NCBI GenBank assembly: GCA_013695685.1
Contig: JACCZY010000097.1
Span: 1 to 35,108, forward strand
DNA: 35,108 nt
From: Geodermatophilaceae bacterium
GTDB taxonomy: Bacteria > Actinomycetota > Actinomycetes > Mycobacteriales > Geodermatophilaceae
Direction: 5' to 3'
Below the pieces are notes generated by a model, which saw only the letters and a list, made by a program, of their open reading frames with translations, was not told the origin of the DNA and made no database searches. The position numbers and the translations under genes were made by a program. This document shows positions 1 to 7,344 of the stretch, in pieces; within the stretch, counting starts at the first letter, position 1; every line of letters begins with the position of its first letter.

Positions 1-60
1 CGGCGGGCAGGTTCGCCACCGCCGCGGGGCGTGCGTGTCGGCGAGGACGATCACCCGCAA
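1..60 (-). CDS. Metallophosphoesterase, N-terminal fragment (runs off window)
   Basis: Only the first 20 codons are present, reading MRVIVLADTHAPRRW and onward if the TTG start is read as Met. The beta-strand followed by A-D-T-H is the first metal-binding motif (DxH) of calcineurin-like phosphoesterases of the YfcE type. I chose the TTG because it is preceded by the purine-rich GAGGGTCGC and gives the usual M-R-V-hydrophobic opening; a GTG two codons later is the alternative. It lies 29 bp downstream of dnaE in the same direction, so it is probably co-transcribed. The ORF track misses it because it is truncated. Substrate cannot be inferred from so little sequence. Confidence 0.6.
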   Translation of the reverse strand, partial: MRVIVLADTHAPRRWRTCPP

Positions 61-89
61 GCGACCCTCACCCGACCCTCCGACGAACC

Positions 90-3000
90 TCAGGCGCCGA
101 TCGACTTCGGGCCGAGCAGCGCCTTGAGGTCACCCATCAGCGCCGGGGTGGCGCTCACCCGTAGTCCGTCGTCCAGCCGCAGAAGCGTCGTCCGGTTGCC
201 GTTGAGCAGCCGCAGGTGCACCTCCGTCGTCCCCGGGTGGCTGCCAAGTACCTCGCGCAGCCGGTCGACGACAGGCGGAGTGCACCGAGCCGCCGGGAGC
301 TGGACGACGACCGGGCCGCGCGGCCCCACGGACAGGTCGGGGAGCGTCACGTCGCTGACGAAGAGGCTCAGCGAGTCATCGCGCAGGGACAGCCGGCCCT
401 TGACGGTGACTATCGCGTCCTCGGCGATGTGGATCCCGACCTGGGCGTAGGCAGCCGGGAAGACCAGCACCTCGATGCTGCCCTCGAGATCCTCCAAGGT
501 CGCCGACGCCCATGCAGCTCCGGTCTTGGTCACCTTGCGGGCGACGTTGCACAGGATGCCGGCGACGGTGACCTGCTCGCCCTCCTCCATGGCCTCGCCG
601 TGCAAGGCAGCGATGGAGCAGTCCGCGTGACCGGCCAGCACGTGCTCCAGCCCGAGCAGCGGGTGGTCGGAGACGTACAGCCCCAGCATGTCCCGCTCGT
701 AGCTCAGCAGGTCGCGCTTGTCCCACTCCCCCGGCGGGACCGCCAGATCGAAGGGCAGGTCGGCCCCGGGGTCGGTGCCGGTGCCGGTGACGGCGCCGAA
801 GAGGTCGAACTGGCCGACCGCCTCCTGCCGCTTGAGCCCCACGACTGCATCCACCGCCTGGGTGTGGATGGCGGTCAACCCGCGGCGGGACTGCCCCAGG
901 GAGTCAAAGGCGCCGGCCTTGATCAGCGACTCGATCACCTTCTTGTTGCAGGCAACCTGCTCGGCCTTGCGGAGGAAGTCGGAGAAGTCGGTGAAGCGAC
1001 CCCGGTCGATGCGGCTGCGGGCGATCGACGCGACCACGTTGCGCCCGACGTTGCGCACCGCGCCCAACCCGAACCGGATGTCGGTCCCGGTCGGCGTGAA
1101 GTCGGCGGCGGACTCGTTGACATCCGGCGGGAGCACCTTGATGCCCATCCGCCGGCACTCGGCCAGGTACACCGCCATCTTGTCCTTGTCGTCCTTCATC
1201 GACGTCAGGAGAGCCGCCATGTACTCGGCCGGGTAGTTCGCCTTGAGGTAGGCCGTCCAGTACGACACCAGCGCGTAGCCGGCGCCGTGTGACTTGTTGA
1301 AGCCGTAGTCGCAGAACGGGACCAGGGTGTTCCATAACTTGTCGATCGCGGCGTCGGAGTACCCGCGCGAGCGCATGCCGTCGGAGAACGGCACGAACTC
1401 CTTGTCCAGGATCTCCTTCTTCTTCTTGCCCATCGCACGCCGGAGCAGGTCGGCCTGGCCCATCGAGTAGCCGGCCACCCGCTGGGCAATGGCCATGACC
1501 TGCTCCTGGTAGACGATCAACCCGTGCGTCTCGTCCAGGATCACGGCCAGCGGCTCGGCGAACTCAGGGTGGATGGAGTCCGCCGGCTTGCGCTGGTTCT
1601 TCCTGTCGGCGTAGTCGTTGTGCGCGTTGGTGCCCATCGGCCCGGGCCGGTAGAGCGCCAGTACGGCGGTGATGTCGTCGAAGCAGTCCGGCCGCAGCGA
1701 TCGGAGCAGATTGCGCACCGGCCCGCCGTCGAGCTGGAAGACTCCCAGCGTGTCGCCCCGGGCGAGGAGTTCGTACGTCGAGGCGTCGGTGAAACCCACC
1801 GTGTCCAGGTCGACCGTCTCACCGCGATTGGCCGCGATGTTCAGCAGCGAGTCGTCGAGGATCGTCAGGTTGCGCAGGCCGAGAAAGTCCATCTTGAGCA
1901 GGCCGAGCGCTTCGCAGGTCGGGAAGTCGAACTGCGTGATCACCGCGCCGTCGGCCTCGCGCCGCATCACCGGGATCACCTCTGACAGGGGTGTGCTCCC
2001 GAGGATCACGCCGGCCGCGTGAACGCCCCACTGCCGCTTCAGACCCTCCAGGTCACGCGCGGTGTCGACCACCAGCTTCGCGTCGGCGTCGGACTCGCAC
2101 CGCGCCCGGAGCTCCCCGGCCTCCTTGTACCGCGGGTGCTCGGGCGTGAACACCCCTGCCAGGGACATATCCTTGCCCATGACCGCCGCCGGCATCAGTT
2201 TGGTGAGCTGGTCGCCGAGCGCGTAGGGGCGGTCGAGCACCCGCGCAGCGTCCTTGATCGCCGCCTTGGCCTTGATCGTGCCGAAGGTGACGATCTGCGC
2301 GACGCGCTCCTCGCCGTACTTCGCGGTGACGTAGCGGATGACATCGCCGCGGCGACGTTCGTCGAAGTCGATGTCGATGTCGGGCATCGAGACCCGCTCC
2401 GGGTTGAGGAAGCGCTCGAAGAGCAGGCCGTGCTGGATCGGGTCGAGGTCGGTGATGCCGAGGACATAGGAGATCATCGAGCCCGAGGCCGACCCGCGGC
2501 CGGGTCCGACCCGGATGCCGTTGTCCTTGGCGTAGCGGACGAAGTCGGCGACGACGAGGAAGTACGCCGGAAAGCCCATCTGGACGATCACTGTGACTTC
2601 GAAGTCGGCCCGCTCGCGCACCTCGCTCGGGATCCCTGCCGGGTAACGCCGGTTCAGGCCGAGCTCGACCTCCTTGACGAACCAGGACTCCTGGGACTCC
2701 CCCGCCGGCACGTCGAAGCGCGGCATCAGGTCCGCGCCCTCGGTGAAGGCGACCTCGCAACGCTCGGCGACAGCCAAGGTGTTGTCGCAGGCGTCGGGGT
2801 GCTCGCCGAAGAGCTCGCGCATCTGCTCCGGCGACTTGAGGTAGTAGCCGTCGCCGTTGAACCGGAACCGCTTGGTGTCGCTGAGCTTGGCGCCGGTCTG
2901 GATGCACAGGAGGGCGTCGTGCGCGGTGGATTCCTGCTGGTGGGTGTAGTGCAGATCGTTCGTGGCCAGCAGCGGCATCTGCAACTCCCGGGCGATCCGC

Positions 3001-3644
3001 AGCAGGTCAGAGCGGGTACGCCGCTCGACGTCCAGCCCGTGGTCCATCAGCTCGCAGAAGAAGTTGGCTTTGCCCAAGATGTCCTGGAAGTCCGCCGCGG
3101 CGGCCCTGGCCCGGTCGAAGCGCCCAGCCCGCAGCCACATGTTGACCTCACCGGAGGGGCATCCGGTGGTGGCGATCAGCCCGGTGCCATAGCGCTCCAG
3201 CAGCTCCCGGTCGAAGCGCGGCTTGCGGTACTGCCCCTCGAGCGAGGCCAGCGACGACAGCCGGAAGAGGTTGTGCATCCCCTCGGTGGACTCCGCGAGC
3301 AGTGTCATGTGCGTGTAAGCGGCCTTGCCCTTGCTCGAGGCGCCTTCGCCGCCGTCCTCGTCCTGCACCGCGCCGCCGAAGTCGTACGGCGAGCGGTCGA
3401 ACCGGCTACCCGGCGTGTAGTAGCCCTCCATGCCGATGATCGGCTTGACGCCGGCGGCCCGAGCCTGCTTGTAGAAGTCGTAGGCGCCGAAGACGTTGCC
3501 GTGCTCGGTCATCGCCAGCGCCGGCATGCCCAGCCGCGCGGTCTCGGCCATCAACGACGGCAGTTTCGCCGCCCCGTCGAGCATGGAGTACTCGGTATGC
3601 ACGTGCAGGTGGGCGAACTGCTCGCCCCGCGCCGTGCTGGCCAC
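90..3644 (-). CDS. dnaE: DNA polymerase III subunit alpha (replicative, DnaE1 type)
   Basis: This is the catalytic subunit of the replicative DNA polymerase, 1184 aa. The N-terminal PHP domain keeps its metal ligands: H14 and H16 in HVHTEY, the Asp of MLDG, TEHGN, GMEGY, and later THM, GCPSGE and NDLH. This pattern is known for DnaE1 enzymes whose PHP domain is an active 3'-5' proofreading exonuclease. The polymerase core shows GPGRGSASGS, the catalytic PDIDIDFDE near residue 418, and the third Asp in KMDFLGLR near residue 584. An OB fold follows near residues 990-1070 (EQVTVAGILCNVARK). The ORF track starts at 3725, but a perfect AGGAGG lies 9 nt before a GTG at 3644, giving VASTARGEQFAHLHVHTEY. 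That start matches the family, so I used it. The flanking genes are co-oriented. Confidence 0.97.
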   Translation of the reverse strand: MASTARGEQFAHLHVHTEYSMLDGAAKLPSLMAETARLGMPALAMTEHGNVFGAYDFYKQARAAGVKPIIGMEGYYTPGSRFDRSPYDFGGAVQDEDGGEGASSKGKAAYTHMTLLAESTEGMHNLFRLSSLASLEGQYRKPRFDRELLERYGTGLIATTGCPSGEVNMWLRAGRFDRARAAAADFQDILGKANFFCELMDHGLDVERRTRSDLLRIARELQMPLLATNDLHYTHQQESTAHDALLCIQTGAKLSDTKRFRFNGDGYYLKSPEQMRELFGEHPDACDNTLAVAERCEVAFTEGADLMPRFDVPAGESQESWFVKEVELGLNRRYPAGIPSEVRERADFEVTVIVQMGFPAYFLVVADFVRYAKDNGIRVGPGRGSASGSMISYVLGITDLDPIQHGLLFERFLNPERVSMPDIDIDFDERRRGDVIRYVTAKYGEERVAQIVTFGTIKAKAAIKDAARVLDRPYALGDQLTKLMPAAVMGKDMSLAGVFTPEHPRYKEAGELRARCESDADAKLVVDTARDLEGLKRQWGVHAAGVILGSTPLSEVIPVMRREADGAVITQFDFPTCEALGLLKMDFLGLRNLTILDDSLLNIAANRGETVDLDTVGFTDASTYELLARGDTLGVFQLDGGPVRNLLRSLRPDCFDDITAVLALYRPGPMGTNAHNDYADRKNQRKPADSIHPEFAEPLAVILDETHGLIVYQEQVMAIAQRVAGYSMGQADLLRRAMGKKKKEILDKEFVPFSDGMRSRGYSDAAIDKLWNTLVPFCDYGFNKSHGAGYALVSYWTAYLKANYPAEYMAALLTSMKDDKDKMAVYLAECRRMGIKVLPPDVNESAADFTPTGTDIRFGLGAVRNVGRNVVASIARSRIDRGRFTDFSDFLRKAEQVACNKKVIESLIKAGAFDSLGQSRRGLTAIHTQAVDAVVGLKRQEAVGQFDLFGAVTGTGTDPGADLPFDLAVPPGEWDKRDLLSYERDMLGLYVSDHPLLGLEHVLAGHADCSIAALHGEAMEEGEQVTVAGILCNVARKVTKTGAAWASATLEDLEGSIEVLVFPAAYAQVGIHIAEDAIVTVKGRLSLRDDSLSLFVSDVTLPDLSVGPRGPVVVQLPAARCTPPVVDRLREVLGSHPGTTEVHLRLLNGNRTTLLRLDDGLRVSATPALMGDLKALLGPKSIGA

Positions 3645-3749
3645 TGCGGCAGCGCCTCCTCTGATCCACGTTCGGAACTGACGACCGCGGCTGGGGAAGG
3701 GCGCGCGATGACCGGTGCCCATCATGCAACACCACGGCGCCGACGTTCC

Positions 3750-4229
3750 TCAGGCCAGCGGCTTGTCGAAGAAGTACTCCGTGGTACCGGACGGATCGTG
3801 CAGCTGCCTGGTCTGGCTGCCGCGGATGTACCCCAGCCGCTCGTACAACCGGTGCGCGTCGGCGAATCGGCTGTCGCTCCACAGCTCGACGAGGCTCGCT
3901 CCGCCCGCCCTCGCCGCGTCCTCGACCAGGGCCACGAGCCGGGCACCCAGGCCGGCGCGCCGGGCCGCAGCCCCGACGTACAGGCTCTTCAACTCGACCC
4001 GACCCGGCCCGGCCGGCTTGTATCCCACGCATGCCACCACGGCCCCGTCGGCTTCGACCACCCGCAGCCCCCCACCGGTTCCGGCGTACGCCGTAGCGGG
4101 GGCAAGCATCCATGCGTCGAGGCCGGGCAGGTCGAGGACGCAACCCGGGTACTCGGCGAAGCAGCAGCCGATCAGCGTCACGATCGCCGCGCTGTCCTCA
4201 TCGGTGGCCGGACGCATCCCCGCGGTCAC
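3750..4229 (-). CDS. GNAT family N-acetyltransferase
   Basis: A 159-aa single-domain GNAT acetyltransferase that would move an acetyl group from acetyl-CoA to an unknown amine. The acetyl-CoA pyrophosphate-binding motif is visible as LYVGAAARRAGLGARL, and the C-terminal DAHRLYERLGYI is the usual motif B region (family knowledge). A cysteine pair sits near the N-terminus (GCCFAEYPGC). The start is a GTG whose GTGA overlaps the stop of the upstream CPBP protease, implying translational coupling. An ATG four codons later (4217) is an alternative. About 105 bp separate it from dnaE. The substrate cannot be predicted; RimI-like protein acetylation or small-molecule detoxification are both possible. 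Confidence 0.85.
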   Translation of the reverse strand: MTAGMRPATDEDSAAIVTLIGCCFAEYPGCVLDLPGLDAWMLAPATAYAGTGGGLRVVEADGAVVACVGYKPAGPGRVELKSLYVGAAARRAGLGARLVALVEDAARAGGASLVELWSDSRFADAHRLYERLGYIRGSQTRQLHDPSGTTEYFFDKPLA

Positions 4230-4990
4230 CGGTCAGGTCCGTCCGCGGGCAGCACGCTCACCGGGATCCACAGGATGCGCAGATCGATCGCTGCGTGCAC
4301 GAGCATCGGCAGCAGCAGGGTGCCGGATCCGAGGTACAGGAGCGTCAGCAGCGCGCCGAGCACGGACGTGGCGACCACGCCGCCGGCCCCCTGGTACAGG
4401 TGGGCCAGGCCGAAGACCACACCACCGAGGGCCACGAGGGCGAGGTCGGGCAGGCCGGGTGCGATCGCCACCACGACGGCCAGCAGGAATCCGCGGTAGA
4501 GCAGTTCCTCGCAGACCCCCGCGGTCACCGCGACCAACCCGAACCAGCGGCGTTCGACCGGCGAACGCGGCACGAGTGCGGTGATGGCCTGTGGCGCGCC
4601 CGCGGTCAGCGTTGCGGTGTCGCCCGTACGCCGTACGGACGCCCGCAGCGCCCGGGTGGACCCGATCAGGAACGCGAGAACGAGCACCGTCAGCACGAGC
4701 GCCACCACGTCGGGAGCCCGATCGGGCAGCCGCAGGCCGAGCTGAGCCCAGCCCACCGCCGGCGCGAGCAGTACGACGCCGGCCACGAGCGCGACGAGCC
4801 CCCACTCCAGGACGAGCAACCGCTGGTAGAGCCAGATCCGAGCGTTCGGGTCGCTGCCGAGGCCGGCTTCGAATCGGCGGTGCAAAACGGTGCCCACCAC
4901 CGGCTCGCCGACGATCAGATACGCAGCGAGCAGGCAGGCTGCCACGGTCGCGGGGCCGAACGCCGCCAGCCCGTCCACGGCCGGGATCAC
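4226..4990 (-). CDS. CPBP family intramembrane metalloprotease (CAAX/Abi type)
   Basis: A multi-pass membrane protein of about 254 aa from the CPBP family, related to Rce1. The three metal-binding motifs are present: EELLYRG near residue 161, FGLAH near 193 and HAAID near 231. Family members cleave membrane proteins or, in some bacteria, give bacteriocin immunity; the role here is unknown. The ORF track extends to 5101, but that extension lies inside rluD. The GTG at 4990 forms a GTGA overlap with the rluD stop and begins shortly before the first membrane segment ([14 protein letters not shown]), so I prefer it, although its ribosome-binding site is weak. It is coupled in turn to the GNAT gene by another GTGA overlap. 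Confidence 0.85.
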   Translation of the reverse strand: MIPAVDGLAAFGPATVAACLLAAYLIVGEPVVGTVLHRRFEAGLGSDPNARIWLYQRLLVLEWGLVALVAGVVLLAPAVGWAQLGLRLPDRAPDVVALVLTVLVLAFLIGSTRALRASVRRTGDTATLTAGAPQAITALVPRSPVERRWFGLVAVTAGVCEELLYRGFLLAVVVAIAPGLPDLALVALGGVVFGLAHLYQGAGGVVATSVLGALLTLLYLGSGTLLLPMLVHAAIDLRILWIPVSVLPADGPDR

Positions 4991-5904
4991 TCGCTGACCC
5001 GCGACAGCGCCAACGCGAGGTCGGCCGGGTAGGGGCTTTCGAAGACCACTGGCCGCTGGTCCTCGGGATGCTCGAACCCCAGCCGGCGGGCGTGCAGCCA
5101 CTGCCGCGACAGCCCCAACCGCTTCGCCAGCGTGGGGTCGGCGCCGTAGGTCAGGTCACCGACGCAAGGGTGCCGCACCGCCGCCATGTGCACCCGGATC
5201 TGGTGCGTGCGACCGGTTTCCAGCCGGATGTCGAGCAGGCTCGCCGCCCGGAACGCCTCCAGCGTCTCGTAGTGGGTGACGCTGGCCCGGCCCGCGGCCA
5301 CGACGGCGAAGCGCCAATCCGCGCTCGGGTGCCGGTCGATGGGCGCGTCGATCGTCCCGCTGCTCGGGTCCGGGTGTCCCTGGACGAGGGCGTGATAGCC
5401 CTTGTCCACCCGGCGCTCGCGGAAAGCGTCCTTGAGCACGGTGTACGCCCGCTCGGACTTCGCCAGCACCATCAGCCCCGTCGTACCGGCATCCAGGCGG
5501 TGTACGACGCCCTGACGCTCGGCCGCCCCGCTCGTGGCCAGCAGATACCCCATCGCTGCGACCCCCTGCACGACGGTCGGTCCGGTCCAGCCAGGACTCG
5601 GGTGCGCCGCGACCCCCACCGGCTTGTCCACGACCACCAGGTCGGCGTCGTCGTACACCACACGCAGGCCGTCGACCGGGACCGGCTCGATCGTCTGCGG
5701 CACGGGAGGTTGCGGCAGGGTCACCTCCAGCCAGCCGCCCGCGCTGACGCGGTCGGACTTGATCGGCACGCGGCCGTCCACGCGGACGTCGCCATTGTCG
5801 ATCAGCCCCACAGCCGTCGTCCGGGACACACCGAACAGGCGGGCCAGCGCAGCATCGACCCGCAACCCGTCCAGGCCGTCCGGTACCGGCAATGACCGCG
5901 TCAC
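4987..5904 (-). CDS. rluD: RluA/RluD-family 23S rRNA pseudouridine synthase
   Basis: A 305-aa pseudouridine synthase. An S4 RNA-binding domain occupies roughly residues 13-60 ([23 protein letters not shown]). The catalytic domain has the signature [19 protein letters not shown] with the nucleophilic aspartate at about D138, plus RTHQIRVHM. In the RluD group the substrate is usually uridines of helix 69 in 23S rRNA, but the exact site cannot be read from sequence alone. The start is a GTG 22 nt after the lspA stop. The lspA-rluD order is typical of actinobacteria and many other bacteria. Its stop overlaps the following protease gene. Confidence 0.92.
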   Translation of the reverse strand: MTRSLPVPDGLDGLRVDAALARLFGVSRTTAVGLIDNGDVRVDGRVPIKSDRVSAGGWLEVTLPQPPVPQTIEPVPVDGLRVVYDDADLVVVDKPVGVAAHPSPGWTGPTVVQGVAAMGYLLATSGAAERQGVVHRLDAGTTGLMVLAKSERAYTVLKDAFRERRVDKGYHALVQGHPDPSSGTIDAPIDRHPSADWRFAVVAAGRASVTHYETLEAFRAASLLDIRLETGRTHQIRVHMAAVRHPCVGDLTYGADPTLAKRLGLSRQWLHARRLGFEHPEDQRPVVFESPYPADLALALSRVSE

Positions 5905-5926
5905 GGCTGCACCGCGGATCGCCGCG

Positions 5927-6475
5927 TCACGGCTTCGATCGGGCGCCGCGCTCGCTCCGGGTGCCGTCCAGATCCACGCCCCGCACCGCCATCACTACGG
6001 CTAGCGCGCCGCCGCAGACGACTGCGGAGTCCGCGAGGTTGAAGATCGGCCAGACCCGGCCGTAGGGATCGAACACGCTGAGGAAGTCGACGACCCCGCC
6101 ACGGAACGGACCGGGCGAGCGCAGCAACCGGTCGACGAGGTTTCCGGCGGCGCCGCCGAGTACCAACGCCAGCGCGATCGCCCAGCCTGTCGACCGGATC
6201 CGGAACGCCGTCCGCACGATGATGGCGACCACCACCATCGCGATGGCGGTGAAGACGACAGTCGCTCCCTCGGCCAGGGAGAACGCCGCGCCGGTGTTGC
6301 GTGCCTCGGTGAGGTACAGCATGCCTCCGAGCAGGCGCAACGGCTCGCGGTCGGACAGGGTCGCGACCACGACGACCTTGCTGAGCACGTCGAGGACCAG
6401 CACGGCGAACGCGACCGACAGGAGCAGATGCGTCCGGTGCTGGCCGACGACCTGTGCGTCGGCCGGCTCACCCAT
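5927..6475 (-). CDS. lspA: Lipoprotein signal peptidase (signal peptidase II)
   Basis: A 182-aa integral membrane aspartyl protease that removes signal peptides from prolipoproteins after lipid attachment. Four hydrophobic segments are visible. Family motifs are [12 protein letters not shown] (N60), [10 protein letters not shown] with catalytic D115, and WPIFNLADS with catalytic D149. The C-terminus is a short basic cytoplasmic tail ([12 protein letters not shown]). The ATG at 6475 gives a usual-length protein with a short N-terminal extension ([12 protein letters not shown]). It heads the rluD-CPBP-GNAT-dnaE direction of genes. Confidence 0.96.
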   Translation of the reverse strand: MGEPADAQVVGQHRTHLLLSVAFAVLVLDVLSKVVVVATLSDREPLRLLGGMLYLTEARNTGAAFSLAEGATVVFTAIAMVVVAIIVRTAFRIRSTGWAIALALVLGGAAGNLVDRLLRSPGPFRGGVVDFLSVFDPYGRVWPIFNLADSAVVCGGALAVVMAVRGVDLDGTRSERGARSKP

Positions 6476-6499
6476 CCGGGCATTGTCTCACCGGCGGTA

Positions 6500-6514
6500 C
6501 CGGCGCAGCGCCGG
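6500..6514 (-). terminator. Terminator-like inverted repeat after the DksA-type gene
   Basis: CCGGCGC-A-GCGCCGG is a perfect inverted repeat in the 46-bp gap between the DksA-type stop and the lspA start. It could form a strong GC hairpin but has no T-run after it, so it is not a canonical intrinsic terminator. Function is uncertain; GC-rich actinobacterial genomes contain many such repeats by chance. Confidence 0.3.
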
Positions 6515-6521
6515 CATGAGG

Positions 6522-7220
6522 TCAGCGACGCTCCTCACGCTGCTTGCACGCGAGGCACAGGGTCGCCCCGGGGAATGCCTGCAGCCGCGCCTTGGCGATC
6601 GGCTTGCCGCAGCTCTCACACAGCCCGTACCGGCCTTCGTCGACGCGCTCCATCGCGCGCTCGAGCTGGCTGATCAGGTCCCGCCGGTTCTTCGCCAGCG
6701 ACATCTCGTGCTCACGCTCGAACGTCTTACTGCCGGCATCGGCCTGGTCGTCGCCGGCGCTGTCGCTGGCCTGGGACTGCAGCTCGTCGATGGCCCGCAG
6801 GGTCTGCTCGTAGTCCGCCCGCATCTGGGTGAGCTGACCGTCCAGGTCCTTTCGTACGGCGGCCAGCTCGCGCGCTGACCATCCCTCCGGGGGACCGCCC
6901 GGTGTCTGCCCCGATTTGTTCGCGGACGCTGACTTCGGGGCCGGAGCCTTCGCGGCCGGAGCCTTCGGGTTCGGCGCCGACTTCTTCGCCGGCGCCGACT
7001 TCACCGGGGCAGACTTCTTGGCCGGAGCCTTCTTCGCGGGCGTCGACTTGCCGGCGGGGGCCGCCTTCCTCGCGGGCGCAGCCTGCTTCGCCGGGGCAGA
7101 CTTCGCCGACGTCGACTTCTTCGCCCCGGCAGACTTCGCCCCGGCAGACTTAGTGGCGGCGGACTTCCTCGCCGCGAGGGCGGCTTTCGTCCCGGTGGCC
7201 GCAGCCGAACTCTTCGCCAC
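6522..7220 (-). CDS. DksA/TraR-type C4 zinc-finger protein with Lys/Ala/Pro-rich N-terminal tail
   Basis: About 232 aa. The C-terminal third is a DksA/TraR domain: a helical region (EREHEMSLAKNRRDLISQLERAMERVDEG) followed by a C4 zinc finger, C201-x2-C204 ... C222-x2-C225. The DxxDxA tip motif that E. coli DksA uses in the RNA polymerase secondary channel is not evident. Roughly residues 10-105 are a disordered basic tail built of KSAPAKK, KAPAKK and AGAKS repeats, resembling histone H1 or the tail of mycobacterial HupB. I chose the GTG at 7220 (VAKSSAAATG) because the extra 83 codons of the ORF track extend into the antiporter gene; AGGA lies 8 nt upstream. A TraR/DksA-type gene next to lspA and ileS is usual in actinobacteria. 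Function is inferred: probably nucleic-acid or RNA-polymerase associated. Confidence 0.85.
   Translation of the reverse strand: MAKSSAAATGTKAALAARKSAATKSAGAKSAGAKKSTSAKSAPAKQAAPARKAAPAGKSTPAKKAPAKKSAPVKSAPAKKSAPNPKAPAAKAPAPKSASANKSGQTPGGPPEGWSARELAAVRKDLDGQLTQMRADYEQTLRAIDELQSQASDSAGDDQADAGSKTFEREHEMSLAKNRRDLISQLERAMERVDEGRYGLCESCGKPIAKARLQAFPGATLCLACKQREERR
6940..7152 (-). repeat. Short direct repeats encoding the Lys/Ala/Pro tail
   Basis: Degenerate 12-15 bp repeats inside the DksA-type gene. GCCGGAGCCTTC (plus-strand reading) occurs at 6940, 6955 and 7021. GCCCCGGCAGACTTC is tandemly repeated at 7123-7137 and, with one mismatch, 7138-7152. The unit length keeps the reading frame, so copy-number change would lengthen or shorten the basic tail without frameshift. 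Confidence 0.7.
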
Positions 7221-7284
7221 TCTCGCCGTCCTATTCTGCGCACCACCAGGGATGGGCGCCCTGCGCTTCTCGGAAGGCGCCCAC

Positions 7285-7294
7285 CATACGTATG
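7285..7294. promoter_or_regulatory. CATACGTATG palindrome, candidate promoter region of the DksA-type gene
   Basis: A perfect 10-bp AT-rich palindrome stands out in the 124-bp gap upstream of the DksA-type gene. On the minus strand TTGCGT lies 18 nt before TACGTA, which could serve as -35 and -10 elements about 65 bp before the GTG. The match to a sigma-A promoter is only moderate. Confidence 0.35.
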
Positions 7295-7344
7295 CCCGCC
7301 ACCCTGCACAACGCAACCCAAGGCTCACCGGCGCCAGAGAACGC

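Noticed and set aside
2019-4499. 826-aa plus-strand ORF opposite dnaE and the GNAT gene
   Set aside because: It is antisense to dnaE with all its motifs, is rich in Arg/His/Val/Glu without any domain, and arises because high GC in third codon positions suppresses stops on the opposite strand.
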